Source: Tolypothrix brevis GSE-NOS-MK-07-07A (GTDB lineage Bacteria > Cyanobacteriota > Cyanobacteriia > Cyanobacteriales > Nostocaceae). From it: a stretch of DNA of 64,000 nucleotides. Where the stretch lies: NCBI GenBank assembly GCA_019358985.1, contig JAHHIJ010000036.1:1-64000 (forward strand), in the 5' to 3' direction. The notes under the pieces were generated by a model that was not told the origin of the DNA, did not search any database, and saw only the letters and a list, made by a program, of their open reading frames with translations. Positions within the stretch are counted from its first letter, which is position 1, and each line of letters begins with the position of its first letter. Made by a program: the position numbers and the translations under genes. This document shows positions 1-8,766 of the stretch, piece by piece.

Positions 1-376
1 AGCAGAATACGCCGATCAAGAAGTGGAATACTACCAATTGGTAAGGACCACCGTTGTACAACCACTCATCTAAGGAAGCTGCTTCCCAGATTGGGTAGAA
101 GTGCAAGCCAATTGCGTTAGAAGAAGGAACAACTGCACCAGAGATAATGTTGTTTCCGTAAATCAAGGAACCTGCTACGGGTTCGCGGATACCATCGATG
201 TCTACTGGAGGTGCTGCGATGAACGCAATGATGAAGCAGGTGGTAGCGGCTAGCAGGGTTGGAATCATCAATACGCCGAACCAACCGATGTATATGCGGT
301 TTTCTGTGCTGGTGATCCAGGTGCAGAAGCGCTCCCATACGTTGGCGCTTTCGCGACGTTGTAAGGTAGTGGTCAT
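1..376 (-). CDS. psbA: Photosystem II D1 protein (partial, N-terminal third)
   Basis: Reading leftward from an ATG at 376 gives about 125 residues starting [18 protein letters not shown] and running off the window edge. The motifs [31 protein letters not shown] and [18 protein letters not shown] are diagnostic of D1, the reaction-centre subunit of photosystem II in the thylakoid membrane. The first membrane helix ([20 protein letters not shown]) is complete. The window ends a few residues before position 130, whose Gln or Glu separates low-light from high-light D1 forms, so the isoform cannot be decided. An upstream promoter lies at 441-469. Identification is essentially certain. Confidence 0.98.
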   Translation of the reverse strand, partial: MTTTLQRRESANVWERFCTWITSTENRIYIGWFGVLMIPTLLAATTCFIIAFIAAPPVDIDGIREPVAGSLIYGNNIISGAVVPSSNAIGLHFYPIWEAASLDEWLYNGGPYQLVVFHFLIGVFC

Positions 377-440
377 GGGTTTATAATTGCTTTATTTGTG
401 TATGAAATTTAGAGGAAGTTGTTTGCCCCTCTTGTTTATT

Positions 441-469
441 AGATTAAAGGAATAGTTTAGATTTGTAAA
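441..469 (-). promoter_or_regulatory. psbA promoter
   Basis: On the minus strand a TTTACA -35 box (464-469) and a TAATCT -10 box (441-446) are separated by 17 bases. Transcription would begin near 434, leaving a leader of roughly 58 bases before the psbA ATG. The TTTACA hexamer and optimal spacing are usual for cyanobacterial psbA promoters. This is motif reading only. Confidence 0.6.
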
Positions 470-513
470 GGTTTTTTAATTAATTATGTATTATGAGAGT
501 CATTTGTTTTTCT

Positions 514-557
514 TATATAAGCTAGAGTCGCGGTGAATTGCGCCTCTAGCTTATATA
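514..557. repeat. 14-bp perfect inverted repeat upstream of psbA
   Basis: TATATAAGCTAGAG (514-527) is the exact reverse complement of 544-557, with a 16-base loop. It sits between the end of the HIT gene and the psbA promoter. It may be the HIT-gene transcription end, but no T-run follows on the minus strand. An operator-like site for psbA is the alternative. Confidence 0.55.
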
Positions 558-572
558 GGCGCGGAAAAAGAA

Positions 573-597
573 AGAGACGTAGCATTGCTACGTCTCT
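573..597. repeat. Dispersed hairpin repeat (GACGTAGCAxTGCTACGTC core)
   Basis: A 25-bp palindrome (12-bp arms, one-base centre), followed by the ACAAGGGTTCTGGGTAATGCAT tail in divided form (ACAAGGG, then TTCTGGGTAA, then TGCAT). It belongs to the most frequent hairpin type of this window. Confidence 0.85.
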
Positions 598-629
598 ACA
601 AGGGTTCTGGGTAATGCATTAATTATTTA

Positions 630-980
630 TTAACCAGGAGGCCAAGCCATGTGACGTCCTCCTAGAATATGTAAATGTAAATGATAGACACTTTGACCAC
701 CGTCAGAATCTGTGTTGATGACAACGCGATAACCGTTGGTGAGTCCAGCTTCTTCGGCAACGCGCTTTGCCGTTAATAAAAGATGCCCCAAAAGATCGCG
801 ATCGCTTTCTTGGGCGTCAGTTAGTTTGACAATCGGTTTTTTGGGAATAACGAGGATGTGAACCGGCGCTTTGGGTTGAACGTCTTTGAATGCGATCGCT
901 AAATCATCCTCATAAACAATGTCTGCGGGAATTTCGCGACGGATAATTTTACCGAAAATCGTGTCTGTAGTTTCATTCAT
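630..980 (-). CDS. HIT family nucleotide-binding protein (HinT-like)
   Basis: The 116-residue product carries the histidine-triad signature near its C-terminus ([12 protein letters not shown]), preceded by [18 protein letters not shown], the usual layout of the HinT/PKCI branch. Proteins of this family bind nucleotides and hydrolyse phosphoramidates such as AMP-lysine; they are cytosolic homodimers. The length matches the family, so the gene is complete. It starts at an ATG and stands alone between repeat elements, on the same strand as psbA but separated by an inverted repeat and a dispersed hairpin. The precise substrate cannot be told from sequence. Confidence 0.93.
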   Translation of the reverse strand: MNETTDTIFGKIIRREIPADIVYEDDLAIAFKDVQPKAPVHILVIPKKPIVKLTDAQESDRDLLGHLLLTAKRVAEEAGLTNGYRVVINTDSDGGQSVYHLHLHILGGRHMAWPPG

Positions 981-1062
981 GCCGATTTACCTGCTCATCT
1001 GCTACAGATTCTGTCATGTTTTGTATTTCGCTTTGCGTAAAATTAATTGAGGGTTAAGATTT

Positions 1063-1105
1063 AAACGCAAAGGAGCGCGAAGGTAAGCGCAAAGGTACGC
1101 GGAGA
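1063..1105. repeat. AACGCAAAGG-type low-complexity repeat
   Basis: Degenerate direct repeats of the type AACGCAAAGGnnCGCGnAGG. Related copies lie at 4866-4906 and, inverted, at 23965-24007. Confidence 0.6.
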
Positions 1106-1112
1106 ATTCGTA

Positions 1113-1532
1113 TTATGAGGCTAGTGGTTGTTGATGTTTGAAGTACCAGTAGAGGTTGGCTACAGTGAAATCGGGTATTTCTTGCCAGTTTGAGGGGGCT
1201 AAAGCTTTATATCCAGATGCTGTTGCTTGCTGACTAATGTAGGATTCATGCCCTTGACGTAAGTTAGGCTTTAACATAAATTTTAGCTGATCTCGCAGAG
1301 ATGCTGAATGAGATTTTTGCTTCAATTTCTCATAAAGTAATAGTTCTGGGGGTATGGAATCGGCAGTTGGATCAGCGATCGCATCACTGCCAACACTAAC
1401 TTCTGAAGTATCAAAATCAGCACTTTGGAGCAGTTTTATTTCTGATGGAGGCAGTAGCCGCTTCCAATTTACATTATTTTGCCACGACTTTAGTACGGCT
1501 AAATCATGCTCGCAAATCCGCTCTGGAGAGCG
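1113..1532 (-). pseudogene. Open fragment of an unknown protein, lacking its start
   Basis: This frame is open from a TGA at 1533-1535 down to the stop at 1113 and reads through SPERICEHDLAVLKSWQ and KRLLPPSEIKLLQ to a C-terminus ending FTVANLYWYFKHQQPLAS. No good start codon exists near its beginning; the first plausible one (TTG at 1325) would discard about half the fragment. Its 5' end overlaps, in another frame, the end of the gene at 1499-1795. The simplest reading is a 3' gene remnant joined to another truncated gene by a deletion or frameshift. I do not recognise the family. Confidence 0.5.
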
Positions 1533-1795
1533 TCAAGCATTGTGTAGGTTTTTTGAAAGCCCAGGTGAGTTTGAACCATCTGCAAGCCACCCATAACTAA
1601 CTGTGCAGGGGCAAATAAAGGGTTAACAGGAGAACCAATTACGTTGGTTCCAAGACCAACTGCGTGAGCCACAAATTTACCTGTTGCTTTGTCTCTAACT
1701 ATGCCCAGTAATTGACCTGAAACTGTATCACGAACAATCTCATAGTTACCAGAGTTAATTAGCGCTTGGATTGCCGGAGCAAACTGAAACAGCAT
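1499..1795 (-). CDS. Truncated conserved hypothetical protein
   Basis: The 98 residues begin MLFQFAPAIQALINSGNYEIV and contain IVRDKATGKFVAHAVGLGT, then QLVMGGLQMVQTHLGFQKTY. I recall similar cyanobacterial hypothetical proteins continuing with a hydrophobic and coiled segment after this point. Here the frame stops at 1499 right after ALQSGFASMI, inside the overlap with another open frame. It is probably a 5' remnant whose 3' part was lost. Function is unknown. Confidence 0.45.
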   Translation of the reverse strand: MLFQFAPAIQALINSGNYEIVRDTVSGQLLGIVRDKATGKFVAHAVGLGTNVIGSPVNPLFAPAQLVMGGLQMVQTHLGFQKTYTMLDALQSGFASMI

Positions 1796-1954
1796 ATTTT
1801 TAAAGGGTTTGAAGATAATTTTTTACAGCCTAGCTTGTCCTATTGGCAAAGATAACGGTGTTTTTACGTAGTTAGTTTCAGTGAAATCTGGGCATATTAA
1901 ATTACGAGCAACTATATCAGATTACCATCAGGGCTATTTCGTTCTAGACAGAAA

Positions 1955-2071
1955 CCGCCCAGAACTGAAGTTCCGGGCTAATAGCTAAAGTCCGTTAAAA
2001 CGGACTATAACTTTTTCTCAGTCGTCTTTAGAAGACTTTAGCTATTAGACTCAGAATTTATTCTGAGGTGG
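1955..2071. repeat. Nested inverted-repeat element with three hairpins
   Basis: CTAATAGCTAAAGTC (1978-1992) is perfectly inverted at 2034-2048. Inside it are two small hairpins (GTCCGTTAAAACGGAC; GTCTTTAGAAGAC). Outside, CCGCCCAGAACTGAAGTTC pairs loosely with the CTGAGGTGG end. It fills most of the 1796-2122 intergenic stretch and codes for nothing I can see. Confidence 0.8.
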
Positions 2072-2122
2072 ACTAGATGAGAATGAAATAGTGCTGAATC
2101 ACCATTACAGGAAAAGATTATT

Positions 2123-3139
2123 GTGAATAACTACTTCAACACCTTTGAGAATATTACCCAATCTGTTGAGCAACTCTTGAAGGATGAGCATAATTCTTTA
2201 GAAATTAAGCAATCTGCTACAAGTTTGACGAACTCAGTTAAACCGTGTATTAAAGAACTAAAACAATCAGCTACTAAACTCAAGGAGTTAATTTTAGTCT
2301 GTTCTAACGATCTATACCATGCTGAGAATATTTGGCAGAGCAAGCCAATGATTGCGTCAGCAGCAAAACCTGAAATATGGGAACAGCTTGGGGAGATTAG
2401 TGGGCGTTCTATTAAAATTAGCCAAATAGGAATTCAATGTAAAAATGAAGCAGTAAAACAAGCTAAGAAATCTTGGGATAAACAAATAGAGTACTTGAGA
2501 AAGAGATGGTTTATTGATGCGAAAGGTCAGCAGAAGAAAGGAGTCGGTTGGGATGAAAAAAAGGGTTTTAGTAATGAACTTAAGTCGGAAGTAGACAAGC
2601 TATGTGAAAAAATAACCGTAATAATTAAACAAGGACTAATTTTGGTTTTTCAAGAACTTCTAAATATTAATTTTGAATCATTCCACAACTATGTTGACAT
2701 GCTAGACCAGCAGAAAAAAGCTGAGTTACATAAACAGATAGATTTAATATATATTGAAATCGAAAAAAAATTCAATAATCCTATAGAACATTTACCTAAA
2801 TATCATTTAGGTTTAAGAAACAGTGTTAACCCATATTTAAAATATTTGGTAGAGTTGGGTTTGGGAGATATCAACTGGGATGACGTTGTTAAGTTTCAAA
2901 ATAACGTTTCTGTAAAGATTGAGAACTTTATCACAGCCATTTTTGATGACAGAATTAAATTAGCGACTGAAACTATGACAAAAGCGATCGCATTTTACAA
3001 TGATTTCCTAGAACAACAAGAGCGATATCAGCAAGAAACACCAAAACAGCGCGAAGCTGAAAAAGCTTGGATTTACCAACAGCATCAGCAATTGGCACAG
3101 ATACAGGATGGGATTTCAGTCATCCTCAACGCTGGTTGA
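2123..3139 (+). CDS. Hypothetical helical protein, 338 aa
   Basis: The frame uses a GTG start at 2123 after a weak AGGAAAAG. The product is charged, Lys/Gln/Glu-rich and appears almost entirely alpha-helical with coiled-coil-like stretches, for example at roughly residues 28-60 and 285-320. There is no signal peptide or membrane segment and I recognise no catalytic motif. It ends 31 bases before the preferred start of the ComM-like gene downstream, so the two may be co-transcribed. Base composition is more AT-rich than its neighbours, which would fit a later arrival. Function unknown. Confidence 0.7.
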   Translation: MNNYFNTFENITQSVEQLLKDEHNSLEIKQSATSLTNSVKPCIKELKQSATKLKELILVCSNDLYHAENIWQSKPMIASAAKPEIWEQLGEISGRSIKISQIGIQCKNEAVKQAKKSWDKQIEYLRKRWFIDAKGQQKKGVGWDEKKGFSNELKSEVDKLCEKITVIIKQGLILVFQELLNINFESFHNYVDMLDQQKKAELHKQIDLIYIEIEKKFNNPIEHLPKYHLGLRNSVNPYLKYLVELGLGDINWDDVVKFQNNVSVKIENFITAIFDDRIKLATETMTKAIAFYNDFLEQQERYQQETPKQREAEKAWIYQQHQQLAQIQDGISVILNAG

Positions 3140-3170
3140 TACATTACTTAATAATCGTTCTAGGGAATAT

Positions 3171-4712
3171 ATGCTTGCGAGAGTTTGGAGTGCATCAATT
3201 GTTGGCATCGACGCCGTTAAAGTAGGTGTAGAAGTCGATGTATCGGGGGGTTTGCCGGGAATTGTCGTGTTAGGATTGCCCGACGCTGCTGTACAAGAAT
3301 CGAAAGAAAGAGTCAAGGCAACTTTGAAAAATGCTGGTTTTGTCTTTCCGATGCGAAAGATTGTAATTAATCTAACCCCTGCTGATTTACGCAAGGAAGG
3401 TCCTTGTTTTGATTTGCCTATCAGCGTGGGAATTTTGGCAGCTTCGGAACAAGTCAGCGCTGAATTGTTGGGAGATTATCTTTTTTTAGGTGAAGTTTCG
3501 CTGGATGGCAATTTACGCGCAGTTGCCGGAGTTTTACCCATCGCTGCGACTGCTGAAAAGATGGGAATTACAGGTTTGGTTGTGCCGGCTGATAATGCCC
3601 AAGAAGCTGCTGTGGTTGAAGGATTGAAGGTTTATGGCTTTAATAATATATCTAATGTGGTACATTTTTTAAATAATCCAGGTTCTCATAAACCTGTGCA
3701 GTTTGATAATACATCACAGACATCACCTGCAAAGCCTTTAGATTCGTTTAGCAGCGCAGATTTAAACGATGTTAAGGGACAAGCACATGCGCGTCGTGCT
3801 TTAGAAATTGCCGCAGTTGGGGGACACAATTTAATTTTTGTGGGACCACCTGGTAGTGGTAAAACGATGTTAGCTAGACGCTTACCGACGATTTTACCAC
3901 CTTTAGTTTTCGCTGAAGCTTTGGAGGTGACGCAGATTCATTCGGTAGCAGGGTTGTTAAAAAATCGCGGGACTTTGGTACGCGATCGCCCTTTTCGCAG
4001 TCCTCATCACTCAGCTTCTGGTCCCTCTTTAGTTGGTGGTGGTAGTTTTCCCCGTCCTGGAGAAATTTCTTTAGCACATAGAGGTATACTTTTTTTGGAT
4101 GAATTGACAGAATTTAAACGTGATGTATTAGAATTTCTGCGTCAACCTTTGGAAGATGGTTACGTCACTATATCCCGCACGAGACAATCGGTAACGTTTC
4201 CCGCACAGTTTACATTGGTGGCAAGTACCAATCCTTGTCCTTGCGGCTATTATGGCGATACTATTCAACAGTGTACGTGTTCGCCGCGACAAAGAGAACA
4301 ATATTGGGCAAAGCTTTCGGGTCCGTTGATGGATAGAATTGATTTGCAAGTTGCGGTTAATCGCTTGAAGGCAGAGGAAATTACCCAACAACCGACAGGG
4401 GAATCATCGGCAAGTGTGCGTCAACGGGTGCAAGAAGCGCGAGGAAGAACTGCAAATCGATTCAAAGATGAAATCAATCTGCGTTGTAATGCACATATGC
4501 AGAGCGGTCATCTGCAAAAATGGTGTAAGTTAGATGATGTTAGTCGCAATTTGTTAGAAGCCGCAATTAAGAAATTAGGCTTATCGGCAAGAGCAAGCGA
4601 TCGCATTCTCAAAGTAGCACGCACAATTGCAGATTTGGCGGGAGATGATGACCTCAAAGCAAATCATGTCGCAGAAGCAATTCAGTATCGCACGATCGAT
4701 AGAATGCAGTAA
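3171..4712 (+). CDS. YifB/ComM family Mg-chelatase-like AAA+ ATPase
   Basis: The product is 513 residues from the ATG at 3171. The frame is open further upstream to 3108, but MLARVWSASIVGIDAVKV is the normal family N-terminus. An N-terminal Lon-protease-like domain (about 1-170; GLPGIVVLGLPDAAVQESKER) is followed by the AAA+ core with Walker A GPPGSGKT near residue 224 and Walker B ILFLDEL near 305, then the C-terminal Mg-chelatase subunit region. ComM is a hexameric helicase that promotes branch migration during natural transformation in other bacteria; that role here is inferred from family. Cysteines in NPCPCGYYGD are typical of the family. Confidence 0.93.
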   Translation: MLARVWSASIVGIDAVKVGVEVDVSGGLPGIVVLGLPDAAVQESKERVKATLKNAGFVFPMRKIVINLTPADLRKEGPCFDLPISVGILAASEQVSAELLGDYLFLGEVSLDGNLRAVAGVLPIAATAEKMGITGLVVPADNAQEAAVVEGLKVYGFNNISNVVHFLNNPGSHKPVQFDNTSQTSPAKPLDSFSSADLNDVKGQAHARRALEIAAVGGHNLIFVGPPGSGKTMLARRLPTILPPLVFAEALEVTQIHSVAGLLKNRGTLVRDRPFRSPHHSASGPSLVGGGSFPRPGEISLAHRGILFLDELTEFKRDVLEFLRQPLEDGYVTISRTRQSVTFPAQFTLVASTNPCPCGYYGDTIQQCTCSPRQREQYWAKLSGPLMDRIDLQVAVNRLKAEEITQQPTGESSASVRQRVQEARGRTANRFKDEINLRCNAHMQSGHLQKWCKLDDVSRNLLEAAIKKLGLSARASDRILKVARTIADLAGDDDLKANHVAEAIQYRTIDRMQ

Positions 4713-4715
4713 TAC

Positions 4716-4814
4716 CACGTCCGTTGAATTAATATTAATAAAAACGGTGCAACCGTCGTAGAGACGTTCCGGCGGAACGTCTCTACAATATGTGTGGTTT
4801 AACGGACATGATAT
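4716..4814. mobile_element. MITE-like element, CATGTCCG-ended family
   Basis: ATACCACGTCCGTT near the left edge matches inverted AACGGACATGATAT at the right (12 of 14 positions). The middle is a 29-bp palindrome, GTAGAGACGTTCCG at 4758-4771 pairing with 4773-4786. It begins three bases after the ComM-like stop codon. Confidence 0.75.
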
Positions 4815-4865
4815 AATTTAGTTACTCCTAAGTACAGCGAGCGCACAAGAACGAGCGCGTTTTTT

Positions 4866-4906
4866 AACGCAAAGGAACGCGGAGGGAAGCGCAGAGTGAC
4901 GCAGAG
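4866..4906. repeat. AACGCAAAGG-type low-complexity repeat
   Basis: Same type as 1063-1105: degenerate units with AACGC, GAACGCGGAGG and GACGCAGAG. Confidence 0.55.
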
Positions 4907-4949
4907 TTTTTTTCTCTAGGATTCGCTACAAAAAAAGCGAAATTCTGTA

Positions 4950-5732
4950 CTAAGCTTTTATCAAAGATTCAGCCCCATCAATCCAAATTGGCGTCCCAGT
5001 GATATGACTCGAAGCATCTGATGCTAAAAATAACACCACTTGTGCCACTTGTTCAGATGTTCCTGGTTTGCCATCAGTCAAGGGAATTTTACCTTCAGGA
5101 AACTCAACTGGTTCTTGAATATGTTCTAAATCTCTTCTTTGGGTGCTGTCATCAATATTAGTTTCAATTGCCCCAGGACAAATTACATTCACACGAATGC
5201 GGTGTTTAGCAAGTTCTAAAGCAGTCATTTTTGCGAAAGCAACTTGTGCAGCTTTTGAACATGAATAAGCAGTAGCACCACTATTACTAAAAATGCGTGT
5301 ACCGTTGACAGAAGAAGTGATAATAATCGATCCACCCTGCTTTTTTAGGTGAGGTACAGCATACTTAACTGTTAAAAAAGTTCCTTTCAGATTGATGTTG
5401 ATTGTTTTGTCCCATTCTTCGGGTGTTAATTCATCTATCGGTGCCCAAACTCCATTAATTCCAGCGTTGGCAAATACAACATCTAAACGTCCCCATTTAT
5501 CTACAATCTGCTCAACTGCTTGTTGCATTTCTTCTGGCTGGGAAATATCAGCAATCAGTGGAATTGCCTCACCATTGTTGCTTTGAATTTCGGCAACAGT
5601 TTTATCTAGTTCTTCCTTTGTACGTCCTAATGCAGCAACTTTAGCACCTTCTTTAGCAAACAACTTTGCCGCTGCCTTGGCAATGCCTGAACCTGCTCCT
5701 GTCACCAATGCTACTTTATTTGTAAGTTGCAT
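4950..5732 (-). CDS. Short-chain dehydrogenase/reductase (classical SDR)
   Basis: The 260-residue product has the cofactor motif TGAGSGIA at about residues 11-18, the structural NAG motif (FANAGINGVW) and the catalytic Ser (SSV) with the YSCSK Tyr-x-x-x-Lys pair. The length and the NVICPGAIETNI segment fit classical NAD(P)-dependent SDRs that oxidise or reduce alcohol, ketone or sugar substrates. An acidic residue after the second strand is not obvious (LGRTKEE), which suggests NADPH. It starts at ATG 5732 and stands alone. The substrate cannot be inferred from context. Confidence 0.9.
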   Translation of the reverse strand: MQLTNKVALVTGAGSGIAKAAAKLFAKEGAKVAALGRTKEELDKTVAEIQSNNGEAIPLIADISQPEEMQQAVEQIVDKWGRLDVVFANAGINGVWAPIDELTPEEWDKTININLKGTFLTVKYAVPHLKKQGGSIIITSSVNGTRIFSNSGATAYSCSKAAQVAFAKMTALELAKHRIRVNVICPGAIETNIDDSTQRRDLEHIQEPVEFPEGKIPLTDGKPGTSEQVAQVVLFLASDASSHITGTPIWIDGAESLIKA

Positions 5733-5916
5733 AAATCTTTTGTTTAGAATTTGGGTATTATTAATAGTTAGTTGAATAAAATTCCCCTAACTATGTCTTT
5801 ACATTTAAATATGTAACATCAAGCTAAAGCATTATTCATATTGCTATTGGCAGAAAGTCTTTCTCTACCTAATGGTATAAATTTTGCAATGAAAAATATA
5901 GTAACCCTCAAAAACA

Positions 5917-5949
5917 AGATCCCCGACTTCTTAGAGAAGTCGGGGATCT
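5917..5949 (-). terminator. Terminator hairpin of the PEP-CTERM-like gene
   Basis: A 15-bp perfect stem (AGATCCCCGACTTCT and its complement) followed on the minus strand by TGTTTTTG. It lies 24 bases past the stop of the gene at 5973-6842. A similar CCCCGAC..GTCGGGG hairpin occurs at 52633-52657. Confidence 0.75.
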
Positions 5950-5972
5950 GAGGAGGACAATTTTCGCTTTAA

Positions 5973-6842
5973 CTATGCTGAGGTAGTCTTTTTCAATTTT
6001 GCTTTAGTAGCAACGGCAACTAAGGCACATAAAAAAAGTAAAGCTGGATTAGTCGAGGGTTCAGGTACTGAAACTTTGACCTGAGTTCTTCTAACTTGGA
6101 TGAAAGTTAAATTTGTTGGATTAGCAAAAGAGCGTTTTAAAGAACCTGTAAACGAAGCTGTTGCAAATTCTGCGTTGCCACCAAAATTCAACTGAGTATC
6201 TTGATTAGATAAAGTGATGTTTTGGCTTCTTTGACTTCTAATAAAATCATTGTCGTTGAAAGAATTTAAATTTCCATTTAGGTAAAAGAAATCTAAAGGA
6301 TTTTTTGGAATATTCGACTTTGTATTAGATAACAACTGAGCAAAAAAGTCATCTAAAAGATTTGGGTCGGTAATATCAGTTGTGTCATATAACAAAAAAG
6401 AAATATCTGCACTTGCCTTGGCATTCTCTGCTGGTTCATCTCTTGATGTTTCCAAATCTAAAAATGCTGTAAAATCTACAGAAAAAGAATCACCAGCATC
6501 GACAAAAAAGTTACCTAAAACTTTACCTTCAGCGTTTGCCAATCCTAAATAATTTTTATTTTGACCAAAGGCTTGACTTAAAGATGTATTAATTACTTCT
6601 GGTGGTTCGAGCAGAAAATCTATGTTTGCATTATTAGTAGCTGATACCTCGCCATTTAGTGATATGCTAGCATTATTTACAGTTGCAGTTACTTCCGGGT
6701 CAAGACTGAAATTTTTTAAATAAAATTCTCCTTGAGATGAAGCTAGTGTAGCAGCTTGACTGGGTGAGATTACTAAGCTAGAAGTAGCTATCAAAGGAGT
6801 AACCAATAGAAAAAAGTGCTGAGTAAATCCTAAAGTACGCAT
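5973..6842 (-). CDS. Secreted protein with PEP-CTERM-like sorting tail
   Basis: The 289-residue product starts with a signal peptide (about residues 1-30: FFLLVTPLIATSSLVISPSQA). It ends with VPEPST, a hydrophobic stretch (LLFLCALVAVA) and a basic tail (TKAKLKKTTSA), the tripartite PEP-CTERM signal that exosortase systems process for surface or extracellular delivery. The middle is beta-rich, with many Asn and Ser, and no enzyme motif. No exosortase gene is visible here. A strong terminator follows. Its role, perhaps in sheath or extracellular matrix, is inference. Confidence 0.8.
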   Translation of the reverse strand: MRTLGFTQHFFLLVTPLIATSSLVISPSQAATLASSQGEFYLKNFSLDPEVTATVNNASISLNGEVSATNNANIDFLLEPPEVINTSLSQAFGQNKNYLGLANAEGKVLGNFFVDAGDSFSVDFTAFLDLETSRDEPAENAKASADISFLLYDTTDITDPNLLDDFFAQLLSNTKSNIPKNPLDFFYLNGNLNSFNDNDFIRSQRSQNITLSNQDTQLNFGGNAEFATASFTGSLKRSFANPTNLTFIQVRRTQVKVSVPEPSTNPALLFLCALVAVATKAKLKKTTSA

Positions 6843-7144
6843 GATAAGTTTATGATTATATACTGGTATCTACTGATGTAGTGAAATAGTCAGCCACCCT
6901 GTAAATGTTTTTCATCAGTAATATTGCGGTTATTACAATCTACATCTAGTTTTGCCCTGTTTACGGAAAATTTGAGAAACTATACAGATAAACGAGAATT
7001 CAGGAGTTGTAGATACGCGATCGGACGAAGTCTCTACAGAATTTAGGAGTCAGAATATAAGCCTGATTGTAGATGTGGCGATTTGAGGGATGAAGTATAA
7101 ATTAAGCTAAAGCAAGGGAAATACTGCCAAAAGGAGACTTGTTA
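6843..7144. other. Intergenic stretch with one degenerate hairpin
   Basis: This divergent region must hold promoters for the genes on both sides. The only structure seen is a decayed copy of the dispersed hairpin at 7009-7037 (GTAGATACGCGA and its partner GTCTCTAC). No gene is evident. Confidence 0.5.
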
Positions 7145-8149
7145 ATGAATGTGAAGGCAATTTTGGAACTATTCCAAGAGACATTTGAAGAATGGAGTAA
7201 AGATAAAGCCTCCCGATTATCGGCAGCGCTAGCTTATTACACGATATTTTCCATCGCACCGTTACTGATTATTGTAATTGCGATCGCTGGCGCAGTATTT
7301 GGAGAAGAAGCCGCGAGTGGTCAAATTTTCGCACAGATTCAAGGTTTAGTTGGCGAAGCTGGAGCAAAACTCATTCAGGAGGCAATTAAAAATGCTAGTC
7401 AACCAAAACAAGGTGCGATCGCTTCTATCATCAGTATTGTCATTCTCATATTTGGTGCCACTGGTCTATTTACTGAACTACAAGATGCTTTAAATACAAT
7501 TTGGGAAGTAGAGCAAAAACCAGGACGCGCTGTCAAAAACATGGTTCGCAATCGCTTTTTGTCGTTTGCGATGGTTCTGGGTATTGGCTTTTTACTTCTG
7601 GTGTCCCTGATAATTAGTGGAGTGTTAGCAGCGTTACTTGGTTACTTTAATAACTTGATACCAGGTATTGCTTTTATCTGGCAAATAGTTAACTTCTTAG
7701 TTGGTTTTGCAATCAGTACTGTACTATTTGGGCTAATATTTAAAGTTCTACCAGATGTAAAAATTACCTGGAGTGATGTTTGGATTGGATCTGCTATCAC
7801 TTCAATATTATTTTCCTTCGGTAGGTTTGTTTTAGGACAATATTTAGGAAACGGCAGTTTTGGTTCAACTTACGGTGCGGCAGGTTCAGTAATAGTAGTC
7901 ATCGCTTGGGTTTATTATGCTGCCCAAATTCTCTTTTTCGGTGCCGAGTTTACCCAAGTTTACGCTAGAAGATACGGCTCACAAATTGTCCCGGCTGACA
8001 ATGCTATCCCCATGACTGATAAAGCTCGTGCTAATCTAGGGATGAAGTCCAAGCATACTAAACAACCATCTAAAAAGTCTAATTTTATTAATCGCCTATT
8101 TGGGAAACTGACACAAGCGAAACGCTTAAAACGGAAAGATAGAAATTAG
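7145..8149 (+). CDS. YihY/UPF0761 family inner-membrane protein
   Basis: The start chosen is ATG 7145, seven bases after AAGGAGA, rather than the TTG at 7139. The 334-residue product opens with LFQETFEEWSKDKASRLSAALAYYTIFSIAP, which in part (KDKASRLSAALAYYTIFS) is the family hallmark, and has about six membrane helices: near residues 30-52, 93-110, 137-165, 180-200, 215-235 and 245-270. The C-terminus is basic and soluble. It was once annotated as RNase BN, a label now regarded as wrong; the real function is unknown. It is followed 29 bases later by a DUF421 gene on the same strand. Confidence 0.9.
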   Translation: MNVKAILELFQETFEEWSKDKASRLSAALAYYTIFSIAPLLIIVIAIAGAVFGEEAASGQIFAQIQGLVGEAGAKLIQEAIKNASQPKQGAIASIISIVILIFGATGLFTELQDALNTIWEVEQKPGRAVKNMVRNRFLSFAMVLGIGFLLLVSLIISGVLAALLGYFNNLIPGIAFIWQIVNFLVGFAISTVLFGLIFKVLPDVKITWSDVWIGSAITSILFSFGRFVLGQYLGNGSFGSTYGAAGSVIVVIAWVYYAAQILFFGAEFTQVYARRYGSQIVPADNAIPMTDKARANLGMKSKHTKQPSKKSNFINRLFGKLTQAKRLKRKDRN

Positions 8150-8178
8150 TGATTTTTATAACTAAAGGCTAATATTTT

Positions 8179-8736
8179 ATGTTTGCCCACCTGACAGTAA
8201 TAATGCACAGATGGTTTTCAATCAATTGGCAGGCAATTTTTGTCCCCAGCATGAGCGTCGTGGAACTGATTGTTAGAGGTTCGCTGGTATACCTTGCATT
8301 ATTTACAGTGCTACGCTTTCTCCCTAGCAGACAAATGGGAACGCTAGGAATTACCGATTTGCTGGTGGTTGTATTATTTGCTGAAGCTGCCCAAAATGCA
8401 ATGGCAAGCACTTATACATCAATTACCGAAGGGGCAATATTAGTCGGAACTGTTATTTTTTGGAGCTATTTACTCAATTGGTTAGGCTACAAAATTCCCA
8501 AGTTCCAACAGTTTCTAAATCCCCCACCTTTACTACTTGTAAAAAATGGGCGTCTAATATTACGTCATTTGGAACGCGAACTAATTACAGAAGAAGAGTT
8601 GATGAGCCAATTACGTCAGCAGGGTGTAGAATTTTTAGCTGATGTGAAAAAGGCGTATTTAGAAGCTGATGGTAGCATTAGTATCATTACATCTGATTCC
8701 AAAAGCAGTCCTTTACCTCAACAAAAAACAATATAG
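8179..8736 (+). CDS. DUF421/YetF-like membrane protein
   Basis: The 185-residue product has three hydrophobic segments in its first 105 residues (about 28-48, 58-75 and 82-102), then a soluble domain with PPPLLLVKNGRLILRHLERE and a beta-rich end, the normal layout of the DUF421 family. The conserved segment RFLPSRQMGTLGITDLLVVV is present. YetF-type proteins are poorly characterised, with some linked to spore germination or antibiotic tolerance. It is probably co-transcribed with the YihY-like gene upstream. Just after its stop comes a nested pair of mobile elements. Confidence 0.88.
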   Translation: MFAHLTVIMHRWFSINWQAIFVPSMSVVELIVRGSLVYLALFTVLRFLPSRQMGTLGITDLLVVVLFAEAAQNAMASTYTSITEGAILVGTVIFWSYLLNWLGYKIPKFQQFLNPPPLLLVKNGRLILRHLERELITEEELMSQLRQQGVEFLADVKKAYLEADGSISIITSDSKSSPLPQQKTI

Positions 8737-8766
8737 TACGATTTAAGGTTTACAGATTGTAAAGTT

